Shown here: positions 30,885 through 39,675 of the stretch, piece after piece
Layout: each line of letters opens with the position of its first letter
How positions within the stretch are numbered: position 1 is the stretch's first letter
From: Pelomonas baiyunensis
GTDB taxonomy: Bacteria; Pseudomonadota; Gammaproteobacteria; Burkholderiales; Burkholderiaceae_C
Assembly: GCF_043555935.1 (NCBI RefSeq)
Contig: NZ_JBIGIB010000001.1
Coordinates: forward strand, 868,001 to 932,000
Direction of reading: 5' to 3'
DNA length: 64,000 nt
Position numbers and translations under genes: made by a program
Notes under the pieces: model-generated
The model's database searches: none
Seen by the model: only the letters and a program-made list of their open reading frames with translations
Told to the model about the DNA's origin: nothing

Positions 30885-32354
30885 ATGACCGGTATGGCCT
30901 CTCGTCACACCTGGGCTGCAAGTGATGCGCGAAATGCCCCGCGATCCGAAAGCTCCCGCGAGGCTGCCTGGCGTGACGCCAACCGGCTGATGCTGGCCTG
31001 CATGGGCTTGTATTTCGTGCTCGCGCTGGTGTTGGGCTTTCAGTTCGACCAGGTTGGCTTGGCCGTGGGCATGGGGCTCCTGCTCTTCGCCGGGGCTGCC
31101 GCGGCGCAGGCGGCACTGGGTGGCACGGCCATGGCTGCGCACATCATGGCCACCGCCGCCATGGGCATGGTGGCCCTGCACATCCAGCTGGCACGCGGCA
31201 TGGTCGAGTTCCATTTCGGGGTGTTCGTCACGCTGGCGTTCCTGCTCGTCTACCGGCACTGGGCGCCCGTGCTGACCGGCGCCGCCGTGATTGCGGTTCA
31301 CCACATCCTGTTTGACCGCTTGCAGGCGGCCGGTGCCGGTGTGTACTGCCTCACCGATCCCGGCTTCTCGCGGGTGCTGGTGCATGCCGGCTACGTGGTG
31401 GCGCAGGCTGGGTTCGAGGTGCTGATCGCCTACAAGATGCACCAACGTGCCGTGGAGCAAGTGGCCTTGGTGCGGCTGGTGGAGTCGTTGACGGCGGACG
31501 AGCGCATCAACCTCGATGTGCCGCATGAGCCCGGCACCTTGGGCGCCGCCGGCGCGCTGCTGCAAGCGGTGGATCGCATCCACGGGGTGGTTCACTCGGT
31601 TCAGTTGGCGGCCAAGAGCATCGACGGGGCCAGTTCGGAAATCGCGGCGGGCAATCAAGACCTGTCGGTGCGCACCGAGGAGATGGCGTCCAGCCTGCAG
31701 GCGACCGCGTCGTCCATGGCCACGCTGACGCAGGCCGTGGGTCAAACCGCGGAGGCCGCACGCAGCGCGCATGGCTTGGCCACGGGCGCCGCCACCGCCG
31801 CCGGACGCGGCTCGGGCGTGGTGCAGGAGGTGGTGAGCACCATGGGCGCCATCCACTCAAGCGCGGCGCGCATCGGCGAGATCACGACGCTGATCGACTC
31901 CATCGCCTTCCAGACCAACATCCTCGCGCTGAACGCCGCCGTGGAAGCCGCGCGGGCGGGCGAGCAGGGCAAGGGGTTTGCCGTGGTGGCGTCTGAGGTG
32001 CGCAGCCTGGCGCAGCGCAGTGCCGAAGCGGCGCGAGACATCAAGAGCCTGATTGCCACCTCCAGCGAGCAGGTGGCGGCGGGTTCCTCGCTGGTCGAGC
32101 AAGCCGGCACGGCCATGCGCGACATCGAATCGGCCGTGGAAAAGGTGGCGCAACTGATCGGTGACATCGCTCGGTCTGCCAGCGAGCAGAGCGACGGCAT
32201 CGGCCGGGTGAACCAGGCCGTGGGCCAGCTGGATCAGGTCACCCAGCAGAACGCGGCCCTGGTGGAGCAGTCGGCCGCTGCGGCCGAGAGCCTGCGCGAT
32301 CAGGCGCAGAAGATGGCCGACGAGGTCAGCGTGTTCCGCACCCAGGCGAGCTGA
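30885..32354 (+). CDS. Methyl-accepting chemotaxis protein with multi-pass membrane N-terminus
   Basis: A 489-residue chemoreceptor. Instead of a periplasmic ligand domain, residues 25-190 form about five to six membrane helices with short loops. Conserved-looking histidines lie in and near them (HIMATAAMGMVALHIQ, EFHFGVF, VHHILFD), which could bind a metal or haem. No clear HAMP domain follows. The cytoplasmic bundle is complete, with the tip IDSIAFQTNILALNAAVEAARAGEQGKGFAVVASEVR and LAQRSAEAARDIKSLI. It may sense energy state, redox or a membrane-soluble ligand. A strong Shine-Dalgarno AAGGAGA precedes ATG 30885. Its 3' end overlaps convergent truC by 29 bases. Confidence 0.92.
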   Translation: MTGMASRHTWAASDARNAPRSESSREAAWRDANRLMLACMGLYFVLALVLGFQFDQVGLAVGMGLLLFAGAAAAQAALGGTAMAAHIMATAAMGMVALHIQLARGMVEFHFGVFVTLAFLLVYRHWAPVLTGAAVIAVHHILFDRLQAAGAGVYCLTDPGFSRVLVHAGYVVAQAGFEVLIAYKMHQRAVEQVALVRLVESLTADERINLDVPHEPGTLGAAGALLQAVDRIHGVVHSVQLAAKSIDGASSEIAAGNQDLSVRTEEMASSLQATASSMATLTQAVGQTAEAARSAHGLATGAATAAGRGSGVVQEVVSTMGAIHSSAARIGEITTLIDSIAFQTNILALNAAVEAARAGEQGKGFAVVASEVRSLAQRSAEAARDIKSLIATSSEQVAAGSSLVEQAGTAMRDIESAVEKVAQLIGDIARSASEQSDGIGRVNQAVGQLDQVTQQNAALVEQSAAAAESLRDQAQKMADEVSVFRTQAS

Positions 32355-33045
32355 GACCGGGCAGCATCGGCCACTGCGCGCCGGGCTCCGCATGCAGCGT
32401 GAGCGTGGTGCCCGTCACCGGGTGCTGCAAGGTCAGCTCTGCGGCGTGCAGCCACAGGCGCTGCACGCCGAGGTAAGCCGCCACGGCCCGGTTGAGCGGG
32501 CCTTTGCCGTGCGTGGCGTCACCCAGGATGGGGTGGGCCATGTGCTTGAGGTGCCGGCGGATCTGGTGGCGCCGGCCCTGGCGCGGGGCCACCTCCAGCA
32601 GCGCCACGCGGGTGCCGGTGAAACGCGGGTCGGTCACCACGGGCCAGGTCAGCCGGCTCAACACCGACCAATCGGTTTGCGCCTCCAGCATCGGCTGGCC
32701 CGCCGAGGGCAGTTCCGGGTCGCGGGCCAAGGGGTGGTCGATGTGGCCGCGGTCGGCCGCCGGCCAGCCGCGCACCAGGGCCAGGTAGCGCTTCGTCATC
32801 TGGCCCTGCTCGAACTTGGCGCCCAGTTGCGAGGCCACCTCGGCCGACAGCGCAAACAGCAGCACCCCGGAGGTGCCGCGGTCCAGCCGGTGCACCGGCC
32901 ACACCGTGCGGCCGAGTTGGTCGCGCAGTTGCTGCAGTGCGGCTTCCTGTTCACCGGCCGCCAATTGGGTGCGGTGCACCAGCAGGCCGGCGGGTTTGTC
33001 GATGGCGACGACGTGCTCGTCGGCGTGCAGCAGGCGCAGGGTCAA
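32326..33045 (-). CDS. truC: tRNA pseudouridine synthase C (TruC-like, RluA family)
   Basis: A 239-residue RluA-family pseudouridine synthase. The catalytic motif is VHRLDRGTSGVLLFAL. The features GRRHQIRRHLKHMAHPILGDATHGKG, RLWLHAAELTLQHP and the N-terminal VAIDKPAGLLVHR closely follow TruC, which modifies U65 in tRNA-Ile and tRNA-Asp. There is no S4 domain, as expected for TruC. Homology starts at LTLRLLHADEHVV, and the natural start is TTG at 33045, overlapping the stop of the upstream YchJ-family gene (TTGA). This repeats the arrangement at xseB-ispA. Longer starts add Arg-rich sequence without homology. Confidence 0.9.
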   Translation of the reverse strand: MTLRLLHADEHVVAIDKPAGLLVHRTQLAAGEQEAALQQLRDQLGRTVWPVHRLDRGTSGVLLFALSAEVASQLGAKFEQGQMTKRYLALVRGWPAADRGHIDHPLARDPELPSAGQPMLEAQTDWSVLSRLTWPVVTDPRFTGTRVALLEVAPRQGRRHQIRRHLKHMAHPILGDATHGKGPLNRAVAAYLGVQRLWLHAAELTLQHPVTGTTLTLHAEPGAQWPMLPGLSSPGCGTR

Positions 33046-33449
33046 GACAGATCGCCGTCCACGTAGAACCAAGCGCCCGCTTCGCGCACGAAGCGGCTGC
33101 GCTCCTGCAGCCGGTGGGCGCGGCCGCCGAGCTTGCTGCGGGCCACGAACTCCACGGTGCCGTGATCGGCGTCTTGCATCGCGCTGCCCTTGACCTGCAG
33201 CCCCAGCCATTTCAGCCCGGGCTCAGGCGGCTCCAGCACGTCGGGCCGGGTGCTGGGGTGCCAGGTGGCCAGCAGGTAGTCGCGCCGGTCGGTCACAAAC
33301 GCGCTGTAGCGCGAGCGCATGAGGGCCTCGGGCGTGGTTGCAGTCAGGCCCGCTCCGGCGGCAAAGGCCCGGTGCAGGGCGCCGCAGCAGGTGGCATACG
33401 AGGTGGGGCGTCCGCAGGGGCAGGGCAGGGCTTCGTCCATGCCCGGCAC
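33042..33449 (-). CDS. YchJ-family (UPF0225) SEC-C-like protein
   Basis: A 135-residue cytosolic protein of the YchJ family. The N-terminal zinc-binding SEC-C-like motif is LPCPCGRPTSYATCCG, with four cysteines. The middle, TPEALMRSRYSAFVTDRRDYLLATWHP, and the end, HRLQERSRFVREAGAWFYVDGD, are the conserved NTF2-like part. Function is unknown in E. coli as well. It overlaps truC by four bases and probably drives its translation. ATG 33449 and ATG 33440 are both possible starts. Confidence 0.88.
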   Translation of the reverse strand: MPGMDEALPCPCGRPTSYATCCGALHRAFAAGAGLTATTPEALMRSRYSAFVTDRRDYLLATWHPSTRPDVLEPPEPGLKWLGLQVKGSAMQDADHGTVEFVARSKLGGRAHRLQERSRFVREAGAWFYVDGDLS

Positions 33450-33458
33450 TCTAGCGGC

Positions 33459-35801
33459 TCAAGCCGTGGCGCGACCGTTCGGGAAGCGGTGCACCAAGGC
33501 CTTCAGCGACAACGGCCGGCCGAGCAGCCAGCCCTGGCCGAAGCGGCAACCGCACGCGCGCAGCACGCCGAGTTGGTCGTCGCCCTCGATGCCCTCGGCA
33601 ATGATGTCCAGCTGCAGGTGCCGGCCCAGGTCGACGATGGTCTGGGCAATCGCGCGGTCACGTTCTCCAGTGGGCAGGTCGCGCACAAAGCTGCGGTCGA
33701 TCTTGAGCGAGCGAATCGGCAGGTTCTTCAGCAGCGCCAGCGACGAGTGCCCCATGCCGAAGTCATCCAGCGAGATCTCGAACCCGATGTCGCGCAGCTC
33801 GTGCATCACCCGCACCACCTGCTCGGGCTGGCGCATCAGCATGCCTTCGGTCAGCTCCAGCACCACCTGCGATGCAGGCACCGCCAGCTCCTGGGCCACC
33901 GCACGCAGCAGGTCGGGCAAGGCGGTGCTGGTGAACTCGGAGGCCGCCATGTTCACGTGCACCTTGAGCGCCTGCAGCGCGGTGCCCTTGAGCGAGGCCA
34001 GGTCGCGCAGCGCACGGCCCATCACCCAGCGGCCAATGTCCACGATCAGGTCGCTCTGCTCGGCAATCGGAATGAACAGGTCCGGCGACACACTGCTGCC
34101 GTCCGGCTTGTGCCAGCGGATCAGCGCCTCGACGCCGTGCAGGTCGCCCGAGCGCAGGTCCACGATGGGCTGGTACACCAGGCGCAGCTGGTCGGCCCGC
34201 AGGGCTTCGCGCAACTCGGTCTCGATGGCCAGCCGCCGGGCCAGCTTGGCGCGCTGCTCGGCCAGCATGTTGGGGCTGCTGGTGGAGAACACGTTGCTGC
34301 CGTTGCGGCCGTTTTGCTTGACGCGGTACATGGCCGCATCGGCACTGCGCAGCAGCTCGGGGCCGGTCTGCCCGTTGTCCGGGAAGCGGCTCACGCCAAT
34401 GCTGGCGGAGACGTTGAGGGACAGGCCTTCGTACACGATGGGTTGGCTGGCGGCAGACAGCACCGCGTCCACCAGCGTGGTCAGTGCCTGGCCGTCGTCG
34501 GCATTTGGCACCAGCACCGCAAACTCGTCGCCACCCAGCCGCCCCACGCGGGCCGGCGGTGGGGCCAGTTCGCGCAGCCGGCGCGCGAAGGTTTGCAACA
34601 CCGCATTGCCCGCTTCGTGGCCGAAGGCGTCGTTGATGGGCTTGAAGCGGTCCAGGTCGATGAACATCAACGCAAAGCGCTGCCCCAGGCGCTGGCTCAA
34701 CGCGCAATGCCGGTTGAGCTGCACGTAAAAGTGCGAGCGGTTGTCCAGCTCGGTCATCTCGTCCACCTGCGCCAGGCGGTGGATGACGGCCTCGGTTTCC
34801 AGGCGCTGGGCGGTTTGCGCGATCAATGCGCCGATGGTGGCCGACACCTTGGGCAACTGCGCCTCGGGCTGGCGCGTGAGGCTGCTGTAGAACTCCAGCA
34901 CGCCGGGGCGGTGCTGCTCGCCGCTGTCCGACACGTAGGTCACCGGGAACACGTAGCCCGACCACAGACCGCACATCTGCGCGCTGCCTCGGCGCAGGAA
35001 GCGCGGGTCGGTGCTCATGTCCTCCACCCACTCGGCCCGGCCGGTGGCCCACACCCGGCCCACCAGGCCTTCGCCCGGTGCCATGCGCAAGGCGGCGCTG
35101 GCGGCGCTGAAGCGCTCCAGCGCGCCGGCCTGGGCGTGCCACGAGTGGCGGCAATGCAGGCGGCCGGTGTCGTTGTCTTGCGGCTCCATGGCCCAGTAGG
35201 CGCCCCATTCCCAGCCCAGGTTGCGGCAGATGAGCTGGATGACGTTGCCGATCGCGTCGTCCAGCGTGTGCGTGCCCACGAGGTATTCGGTCAACGCGTA
35301 GCCCAGCCGCTCGCGCACGGCGGCGTGGTTCAGCGCCGTCACATCCTGCAGCAGCCCGTGGCGCCAGCGCGGGCGGGCCGGGTCGGGCGGCAGCGGCGTC
35401 ACCCGCACCCAGCGCATGCCGCGCGCGCCAGCCACCACGCGCACGTCGGCGGCGGCTTGGGGCCAGGCACCGGTCCAGGCGCGGGTCAGGGCGGGCAGGT
35501 CGTCGGCCACCACGTGTTCAAAGCACGCGTCCAGCGGGTGCGCCGTGCCGGCCGACAGTTCCAGGTACTCGGCCGCCATCGGCGAGAGTTGGGTGTGGCC
35601 GCTCTGGGGCTCGTGCCACCACTCGCCGAAGCCGGCGGCTTGCTCCAGCACCGAGGCCGATGAGCGCGCGCCGGCGTGGAGCCCGGGCGACGGGGGCGGC
35701 GGCAACAGGGGGGCGGGCGCCGTGAGGCCCGGATCGCTGGTCATGCGCGTGTGCAGCGCAAATCGCATGCCAGACGCGGTCGCCGTTGAATCGAGAACCA
35801 T
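33459..35801 (-). CDS. PAS/GAF-GGDEF-EAL cyclic-di-GMP protein
   Basis: A 780-residue soluble bifunctional-type protein. In order: a Pro/Ala-rich N-terminus, a PAS-like region (about 50-170), a GAF domain (about 180-350), GGDEF (about 360-525) and EAL (about 540-775). The cyclase signature is canonical (RLGGDEFAVLV), without an upstream RxxD inhibitory site. The EAL domain keeps EALIRW, HVNMAASEF, ELTEG, LDDFGMGHSSL, SLKIDRSFV and AEGIE, so both activities are plausible. Start ATG 35801 is preceded by GAGG six bases away; starts at 35768 or 35744 are possible. No transmembrane segment is seen, so a cytosolic small-molecule or redox signal may act through the GAF domain. Confidence 0.92.
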   Translation of the reverse strand: MVLDSTATASGMRFALHTRMTSDPGLTAPAPLLPPPPSPGLHAGARSSASVLEQAAGFGEWWHEPQSGHTQLSPMAAEYLELSAGTAHPLDACFEHVVADDLPALTRAWTGAWPQAAADVRVVAGARGMRWVRVTPLPPDPARPRWRHGLLQDVTALNHAAVRERLGYALTEYLVGTHTLDDAIGNVIQLICRNLGWEWGAYWAMEPQDNDTGRLHCRHSWHAQAGALERFSAASAALRMAPGEGLVGRVWATGRAEWVEDMSTDPRFLRRGSAQMCGLWSGYVFPVTYVSDSGEQHRPGVLEFYSSLTRQPEAQLPKVSATIGALIAQTAQRLETEAVIHRLAQVDEMTELDNRSHFYVQLNRHCALSQRLGQRFALMFIDLDRFKPINDAFGHEAGNAVLQTFARRLRELAPPPARVGRLGGDEFAVLVPNADDGQALTTLVDAVLSAASQPIVYEGLSLNVSASIGVSRFPDNGQTGPELLRSADAAMYRVKQNGRNGSNVFSTSSPNMLAEQRAKLARRLAIETELREALRADQLRLVYQPIVDLRSGDLHGVEALIRWHKPDGSSVSPDLFIPIAEQSDLIVDIGRWVMGRALRDLASLKGTALQALKVHVNMAASEFTSTALPDLLRAVAQELAVPASQVVLELTEGMLMRQPEQVVRVMHELRDIGFEISLDDFGMGHSSLALLKNLPIRSLKIDRSFVRDLPTGERDRAIAQTIVDLGRHLQLDIIAEGIEGDDQLGVLRACGCRFGQGWLLGRPLSLKALVHRFPNGRATA

Positions 35802-35943
35802 TGCACACCTCAGCCCCACGGCTGGCGCGGTGCCTGCCGTGGTGGGCCGGGCCAGTGCCCGTGATGGTGCTCTGTGGCACTGCACTGGTGCGCGCGGGCG
35901 AGGCCTCGGAGCCGTTAGGCTGTGGCTTTCTCGCGGAGGGCGC

Positions 35944-36210
35944 ATGGGCATCGTGGTGTATTGGCTGGAGGGCGAGGGCGACGACGCCCGGCCGGTGTGC
36001 GAGCTGTTCGGCAGTCAAGACCTCACGCCAGCGCTTGCGTGCGCCGAGGCGCGCCGGCGCGAGGGCCACCGGCACGTCAGCATCTCCACCGAGCTGGCCG
36101 AGAGTGTGGGCCGGCCCGGCGTGGCCGCGGTGGAGGCCGGCCGCACGCCCGATGGCGAGGCGTATGAGTGGTCCAAGGCGGGCCGGGCGGGCAAGGCGCG
36201 CCGCAGGTAG
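35944..36210 (+). CDS. Conserved hypothetical small protein
   Basis: An 88-residue protein, MGIVVYWLEGEGDDARPVCELF at the start, without membrane segment or signal. It includes EARRREGHRHVSISTELAESVGRPGV and a basic tail (KAGRAGKARRR). I recognise the overall pattern as a family common in Burkholderiales with no known function. It ends 19 bases before uvrD, whose own promoter-like element lies in the gap. The divergent neighbour is the GAF-GGDEF-EAL gene. The length and codon use support a real gene, but the assignment of any role is not possible. Confidence 0.7.
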   Translation: MGIVVYWLEGEGDDARPVCELFGSQDLTPALACAEARRREGHRHVSISTELAESVGRPGVAAVEAGRTPDGEAYEWSKAGRAGKARRR

Positions 36211-36217
36211 GGCTCCG

Positions 36218-36223
36218 TAAAAT
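36218..36223 (+). promoter_or_regulatory. Candidate -10 element of uvrD
   Basis: TAAAAT ends six bases before the uvrD ATG, and there is no Shine-Dalgarno sequence. Transcription would start at the start codon. No -35 match is visible at the expected distance. Confidence 0.4.
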
Positions 36224-36229
36224 GCGTCG

Positions 36230-38605
36230 ATGAATTCGGTCGCAGACGCTGCCCAGCACAGCCCCCTTCTCAAGAACCTCAACCCCGAGCAGCTGGCCGC
36301 CGTCACCGCCGCCGCCGAGCCCGCCCTCATCCTGGCCGGCGCCGGCTCCGGCAAGACCCGTGTGCTGACCACGCGCATCGCCTGGTTGCTGCAAACCGGC
36401 CAGGTCAGCCCGGGCGGCGTGATGGCCGTGACCTTCACGAACAAGGCCGCGAAAGAGATGCTCACGCGCCTGTCCACCATGCTGCCGTTCAACGTGCGCG
36501 GCATGTGGATCGGCACCTTTCACGGCCTGTGCAACCGCTTCCTGCGCGCGCACTGGAAGCTGGCGCACCTGCCCCAGGCGTTTCAGATCCTGGACGCGAG
36601 CGACACCACCTCCGCGGTGAAGCGCGTCATCAAGGCCATGAACCTGGACGAAGAGCGCTTCGTGCCCAAGCAGGTGGGCTGGTTCATCGCCGGCTGCAAG
36701 GAAGACGCCCAGCGCCCGGGCGACGTGGTGGCCCACGACGAGCAGACCCGCAAGCTGGTGGAGATCTACGCCAACTACGAAGACCAATGCCAGCGCGAAG
36801 GCGTGGTGGACTTTGCCGAGCTGATGCTGCGCAGCTACGAGCTGCTGCGCGACAACCCGGCGGTGCGCGAGCACTACCAGGCGCGCTTCCGCCACATCCT
36901 GGTGGACGAGTTCCAGGACACCAACAAGCTGCAGTACGCGTGGCTGAAGATGTTCGCGCCGCCGGGCTCGGGCAGCGGCCAAAGCCTGCTTGCCGTGGGC
37001 GATGACGACCAAAGCATCTACGCCTTCCGCGGCGCCCGCGTGGGCAACATGGCCGACTTCGAGCGCGAGTACCGCGTCAAGAAGGTCATCAAGCTGGAGC
37101 AGAACTACCGCAGCTTCGGCCACATCCTGGACGCGGCCAACGAACTCATCAGCCGCAACACCCAGCGCCTGGGCAAAACCCTGCGCACCGACGCCGGCCA
37201 GGGTGACCCGATCCGTGTGCACGAGGCACCGAGCGACTTCGCCGAGGCGCAGTGGCTGATCGAGGAAATCCAGAGCCTGCACCGCGGCGGGCTGGACCGG
37301 CAGGAAATCGCCATCCTGTACCGCAGCAACGCGCAGTCGCGGGTCATTGAATCGGCGCTCTTCAACTCGGGCATTCCGTACCGGGTGTACGGCGGCCTGC
37401 GCTTCTTCGAGCGCGCCGAAGTGAAGCATGCGCTGGCCTACCTTCGCTTGTTGGAGAACCCGAACGACGACACCAGCTTCCTTCGGGTGGTGAACTTCCC
37501 GACCCGGGGCATCGGCGCCAAGACGCTGGAGAACCTGCAAGACGCCGCCAAGGCCACCGGCCGGAGCCTCTACCAGAGCGTGAGCGCCATTCCCGGCAAG
37601 GGCGGCGCCAACCTCGTGGCGTTCACCAACCTGATCGACTCGACCCGCAACCTGACCCAGGGCATGACCCTGCGCGAAATCATCGAGCAGGTGCTGGAGA
37701 CCTCGGGCCTCTTGGAGTTCTATCGCACCGACAAGGACGGCGCCGAGCGGCTGGAGAACCTGGACGAACTGATCAACGCGGCCGAGGCCTTCGTGATGCA
37801 GGAGGGCTTCGGCAAGAACGCCGTGGGCCTGCCGGTGGACGAGGTGGCGCCTACGCTCACGGCCGCGGGCGCACCCGGCGCCGTGCCGGACGCCGAGACG
37901 GGCGAAATCATGTCGCCGCTGGTGGCCTTTCTCACGCACGCCTCGCTCGAAGCCGGCGACAACCAGGCCCAGGCCGGGCAAGACGCCGTGCAGCTGATGA
38001 CGGTGCACTCGGCCAAGGGCCTGGAGTTCGACGCGGTGTTCATCACGGGGCTCGAAGAGGGCCTGTTCCCGCACGAGAACGCCATGTCGGACCACGACGG
38101 GCTGGAAGAAGAGCGGCGGCTCATGTACGTGGCGATCACGCGGGCGCGCAAGAAGCTGTCCATCAGCTTCTGCCAGACCCGCATGCTGCACGGCCAGACC
38201 CGCTACAACGTCAAGAGCCGCTTCTTCGACGAGTTGCCCGAAACCAGCCTGAAGTGGCTGACGCCGCGCAACCAGGGCTTCGGCTCGGGCTTTGCGCGCG
38301 AATACCAACAGGCCTGGGAGCGTGGCAGCGGCCTCAAGGGCATGGTGGGCGCCGGGCGCGTGGCGGATCGTGGCCAGCGCGCTGCCTGGGTGGAGCCGCC
38401 GGTGCCCGCCAGCATGAAGCAGAAGGTGTCGGAAGAACACGGCGGCCTGCGCGTGGGCAAGGGCGTGTTCCACACCAAGTTCGGCGAAGGCGTGCTGCTG
38501 ACGCTGGAAGGCACGGGCGCCGATGCCCGGGCGCAGGTGAACTTCGGCCGGCACGGCACGAAGTGGCTGGCCTTGTCGGTGGCCAAACTCACCCCGATCG
38601 ATTGA
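36230..38605 (+). CDS. uvrD: DNA helicase II (UvrD/PcrA type)
   Basis: A 791-residue superfamily-1A 3'-to-5' helicase for nucleotide excision and mismatch repair. Motifs: Q-motif LNPEQLAAV, Walker A LAGAGSGKTRVL (motif I), VTFTNKAAKEM (Ia), DEFQDTN (II), GDDDQSIYAFRGA (III), LEQNYRS (IV), VQLMTVHSAKGLEFDAVFITGLEEGLFP (V) and EERRLMYVAITRARKKL (VI). The C-terminal Tudor-like segment, VGKGVFHTKFGEGVLL, is typical. Relative to E. coli UvrD it has an Ala/Pro-rich insert at about 540-565. It is likely leaderless and monocistronic or co-transcribed with the thioesterase 11 bases downstream. Confidence 0.96.
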   Translation: MNSVADAAQHSPLLKNLNPEQLAAVTAAAEPALILAGAGSGKTRVLTTRIAWLLQTGQVSPGGVMAVTFTNKAAKEMLTRLSTMLPFNVRGMWIGTFHGLCNRFLRAHWKLAHLPQAFQILDASDTTSAVKRVIKAMNLDEERFVPKQVGWFIAGCKEDAQRPGDVVAHDEQTRKLVEIYANYEDQCQREGVVDFAELMLRSYELLRDNPAVREHYQARFRHILVDEFQDTNKLQYAWLKMFAPPGSGSGQSLLAVGDDDQSIYAFRGARVGNMADFEREYRVKKVIKLEQNYRSFGHILDAANELISRNTQRLGKTLRTDAGQGDPIRVHEAPSDFAEAQWLIEEIQSLHRGGLDRQEIAILYRSNAQSRVIESALFNSGIPYRVYGGLRFFERAEVKHALAYLRLLENPNDDTSFLRVVNFPTRGIGAKTLENLQDAAKATGRSLYQSVSAIPGKGGANLVAFTNLIDSTRNLTQGMTLREIIEQVLETSGLLEFYRTDKDGAERLENLDELINAAEAFVMQEGFGKNAVGLPVDEVAPTLTAAGAPGAVPDAETGEIMSPLVAFLTHASLEAGDNQAQAGQDAVQLMTVHSAKGLEFDAVFITGLEEGLFPHENAMSDHDGLEEERRLMYVAITRARKKLSISFCQTRMLHGQTRYNVKSRFFDELPETSLKWLTPRNQGFGSGFAREYQQAWERGSGLKGMVGAGRVADRGQRAAWVEPPVPASMKQKVSEEHGGLRVGKGVFHTKFGEGVLLTLEGTGADARAQVNFGRHGTKWLALSVAKLTPID

Positions 38606-38616
38606 AAGGCGCCGCG

Positions 38617-39030
38617 ATGGCGAACGTGACCCGCGACGAGATGGCCGCCTTCCTGGCGGCCGAGTTCCCGCAGACGCGGGTGACGGTGGAGGCGATTGCC
38701 GATGACGGCGTCGTCGTCGCGCACGAGATTACCGAGGCCGAGTTGCGCCCCGGCGGCACGGTGTCCGGCCCGGTCATGATGACGCTGGCCGATGTGGCGC
38801 TGTACGTGGCCATCCTGGCCCAAATCGGCCTGGTGCCGCTCGCAGTCACCACCAGCTTGAGCATCAATTTCCTGCGCAAGCCCCAAGCCGACCGGCGGCT
38901 GCTCGGCCGCTGCAAGCTGATGAAGCTGGGCAAAAGCCTCGCGGTGGGCGAGGTCTGGATCCATTCCGAGGGCATGGACGAGCCGGTGGCGCACGCCACG
39001 GGCACGTACTCCATCCCGCGTGAGCGGTGA
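38617..39030 (+). CDS. PaaI-type hotdog thioesterase
   Basis: A 137-residue single hotdog-fold protein. The helix-containing motif RPGGTVSGPVMMTLADVALYVAILAQIG corresponds to the HGG-x-x-x-x-x-x-D-x-A element, with Gly-Gly-Thr and the conserved Asp of the active-site helix, and AVTTSLSINFLRKP follows as the second strand. It probably hydrolyses an acyl-CoA thioester, substrate unknown. It starts 11 bases after uvrD, and the following gene overlaps or abuts its stop. The long frame upstream is antisense noise; ATG 38617 is the start consistent with the family. Confidence 0.85.
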   Translation: MANVTRDEMAAFLAAEFPQTRVTVEAIADDGVVVAHEITEAELRPGGTVSGPVMMTLADVALYVAILAQIGLVPLAVTTSLSINFLRKPQADRRLLGRCKLMKLGKSLAVGEVWIHSEGMDEPVAHATGTYSIPRER

Positions 39031-39038
39031 GGCCGCGC

Positions 39039-39584
39039 ATGAAGCGGGCATGGGCCGGGTTGGGGTTGCTGGGGGCGTGCTTCAGCGCAGCCGCCTTCGT
39101 GAACCCGCCGGCCGTGCTGTCCGTGACGGCCTGCTTGTCGTTCGAGGACGACCGGGCCGTCTTGTCTGAGCGCGGAGAAGCGGCGTGGATGCGTTTCCTG
39201 GCCGCCGTTGATGTCTCCGAAACCCCGACCCGGCTGATGCTGTCGTTGGACCCCCAGCAGGCGGCGGCCTCACCGCCGCCGGCCTTGGGCGGTGAGGGCG
39301 TCGAGCAAAGCCTGGATCGAGTGCGAGCCCGCGCGGCCGCGCTGCTGGCCCGCCTGCGTGAGCAGCGGCCCGCGTGGGGCGGCGTGCCTGCGCAATGGCA
39401 GGTGGAGCCCAATCGAAATTACTCGGTGTCGCGATGCCATGTGTCGTTGACGGTGCTGTGGCCGGGCCAACTCGCGCCCGCGGCCTGCGAGCCGGCTGCT
39501 GCGCGCAGTTGCGTGGTGCAGTGCGATGCCTTTGCCTGTGAGCGCCGGGCCGTGCCGCCATTGCCGCAGTCGGTGGCCCGCTAG
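39039..39584 (+). CDS. Exported hypothetical protein, possible lipoprotein
   Basis: A 181-residue protein with an N-terminal export signal (MKRAWAGLGLLGACFSAAAF). LGAC could be a lipobox with Cys14, or the signal could be cut by signal peptidase I after AAA. The rest, SFEDDRAVLSERGEAAWMRFLAAV and SLDRVRARAAALLARLREQ, has a faint resemblance to the OmpA C-terminal fold, but no peptidoglycan-binding Asp/Arg pair is certain. Five further cysteines lie near the end (RCHVSL, AACEP, RSCVVQCDAFACER), suggesting disulfides in the periplasm. A GTG at 39027 overlapping the thioesterase stop is an alternative start. The function is unknown. Confidence 0.65.
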   Translation: MKRAWAGLGLLGACFSAAAFVNPPAVLSVTACLSFEDDRAVLSERGEAAWMRFLAAVDVSETPTRLMLSLDPQQAAASPPPALGGEGVEQSLDRVRARAAALLARLREQRPAWGGVPAQWQVEPNRNYSVSRCHVSLTVLWPGQLAPAACEPAAARSCVVQCDAFACERRAVPPLPQSVAR

Positions 39585-39608
39585 GGCCAGGCGCACGTCC
39601 ACGAAAAA

Positions 39609-39628
39609 GGGGCTGCCGCGGCAGCCCC
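39609..39628. terminator. Bidirectional intrinsic terminator
   Basis: A perfect 20-base palindrome: GGGGCTGC, loop CGCG, GCAGCCCC. It is followed by TTGTCTTT on the plus strand and by TTTTTCGT on the minus strand. It lies between the stop codons of the exported hypothetical gene and the convergent PhoX-type gene and should terminate both. Confidence 0.8.
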
Positions 39629-39675
39629 TTGTCTTTGCACGACGTCCAGCCCGTGAGCCGGACGTCTGAGTCGCG

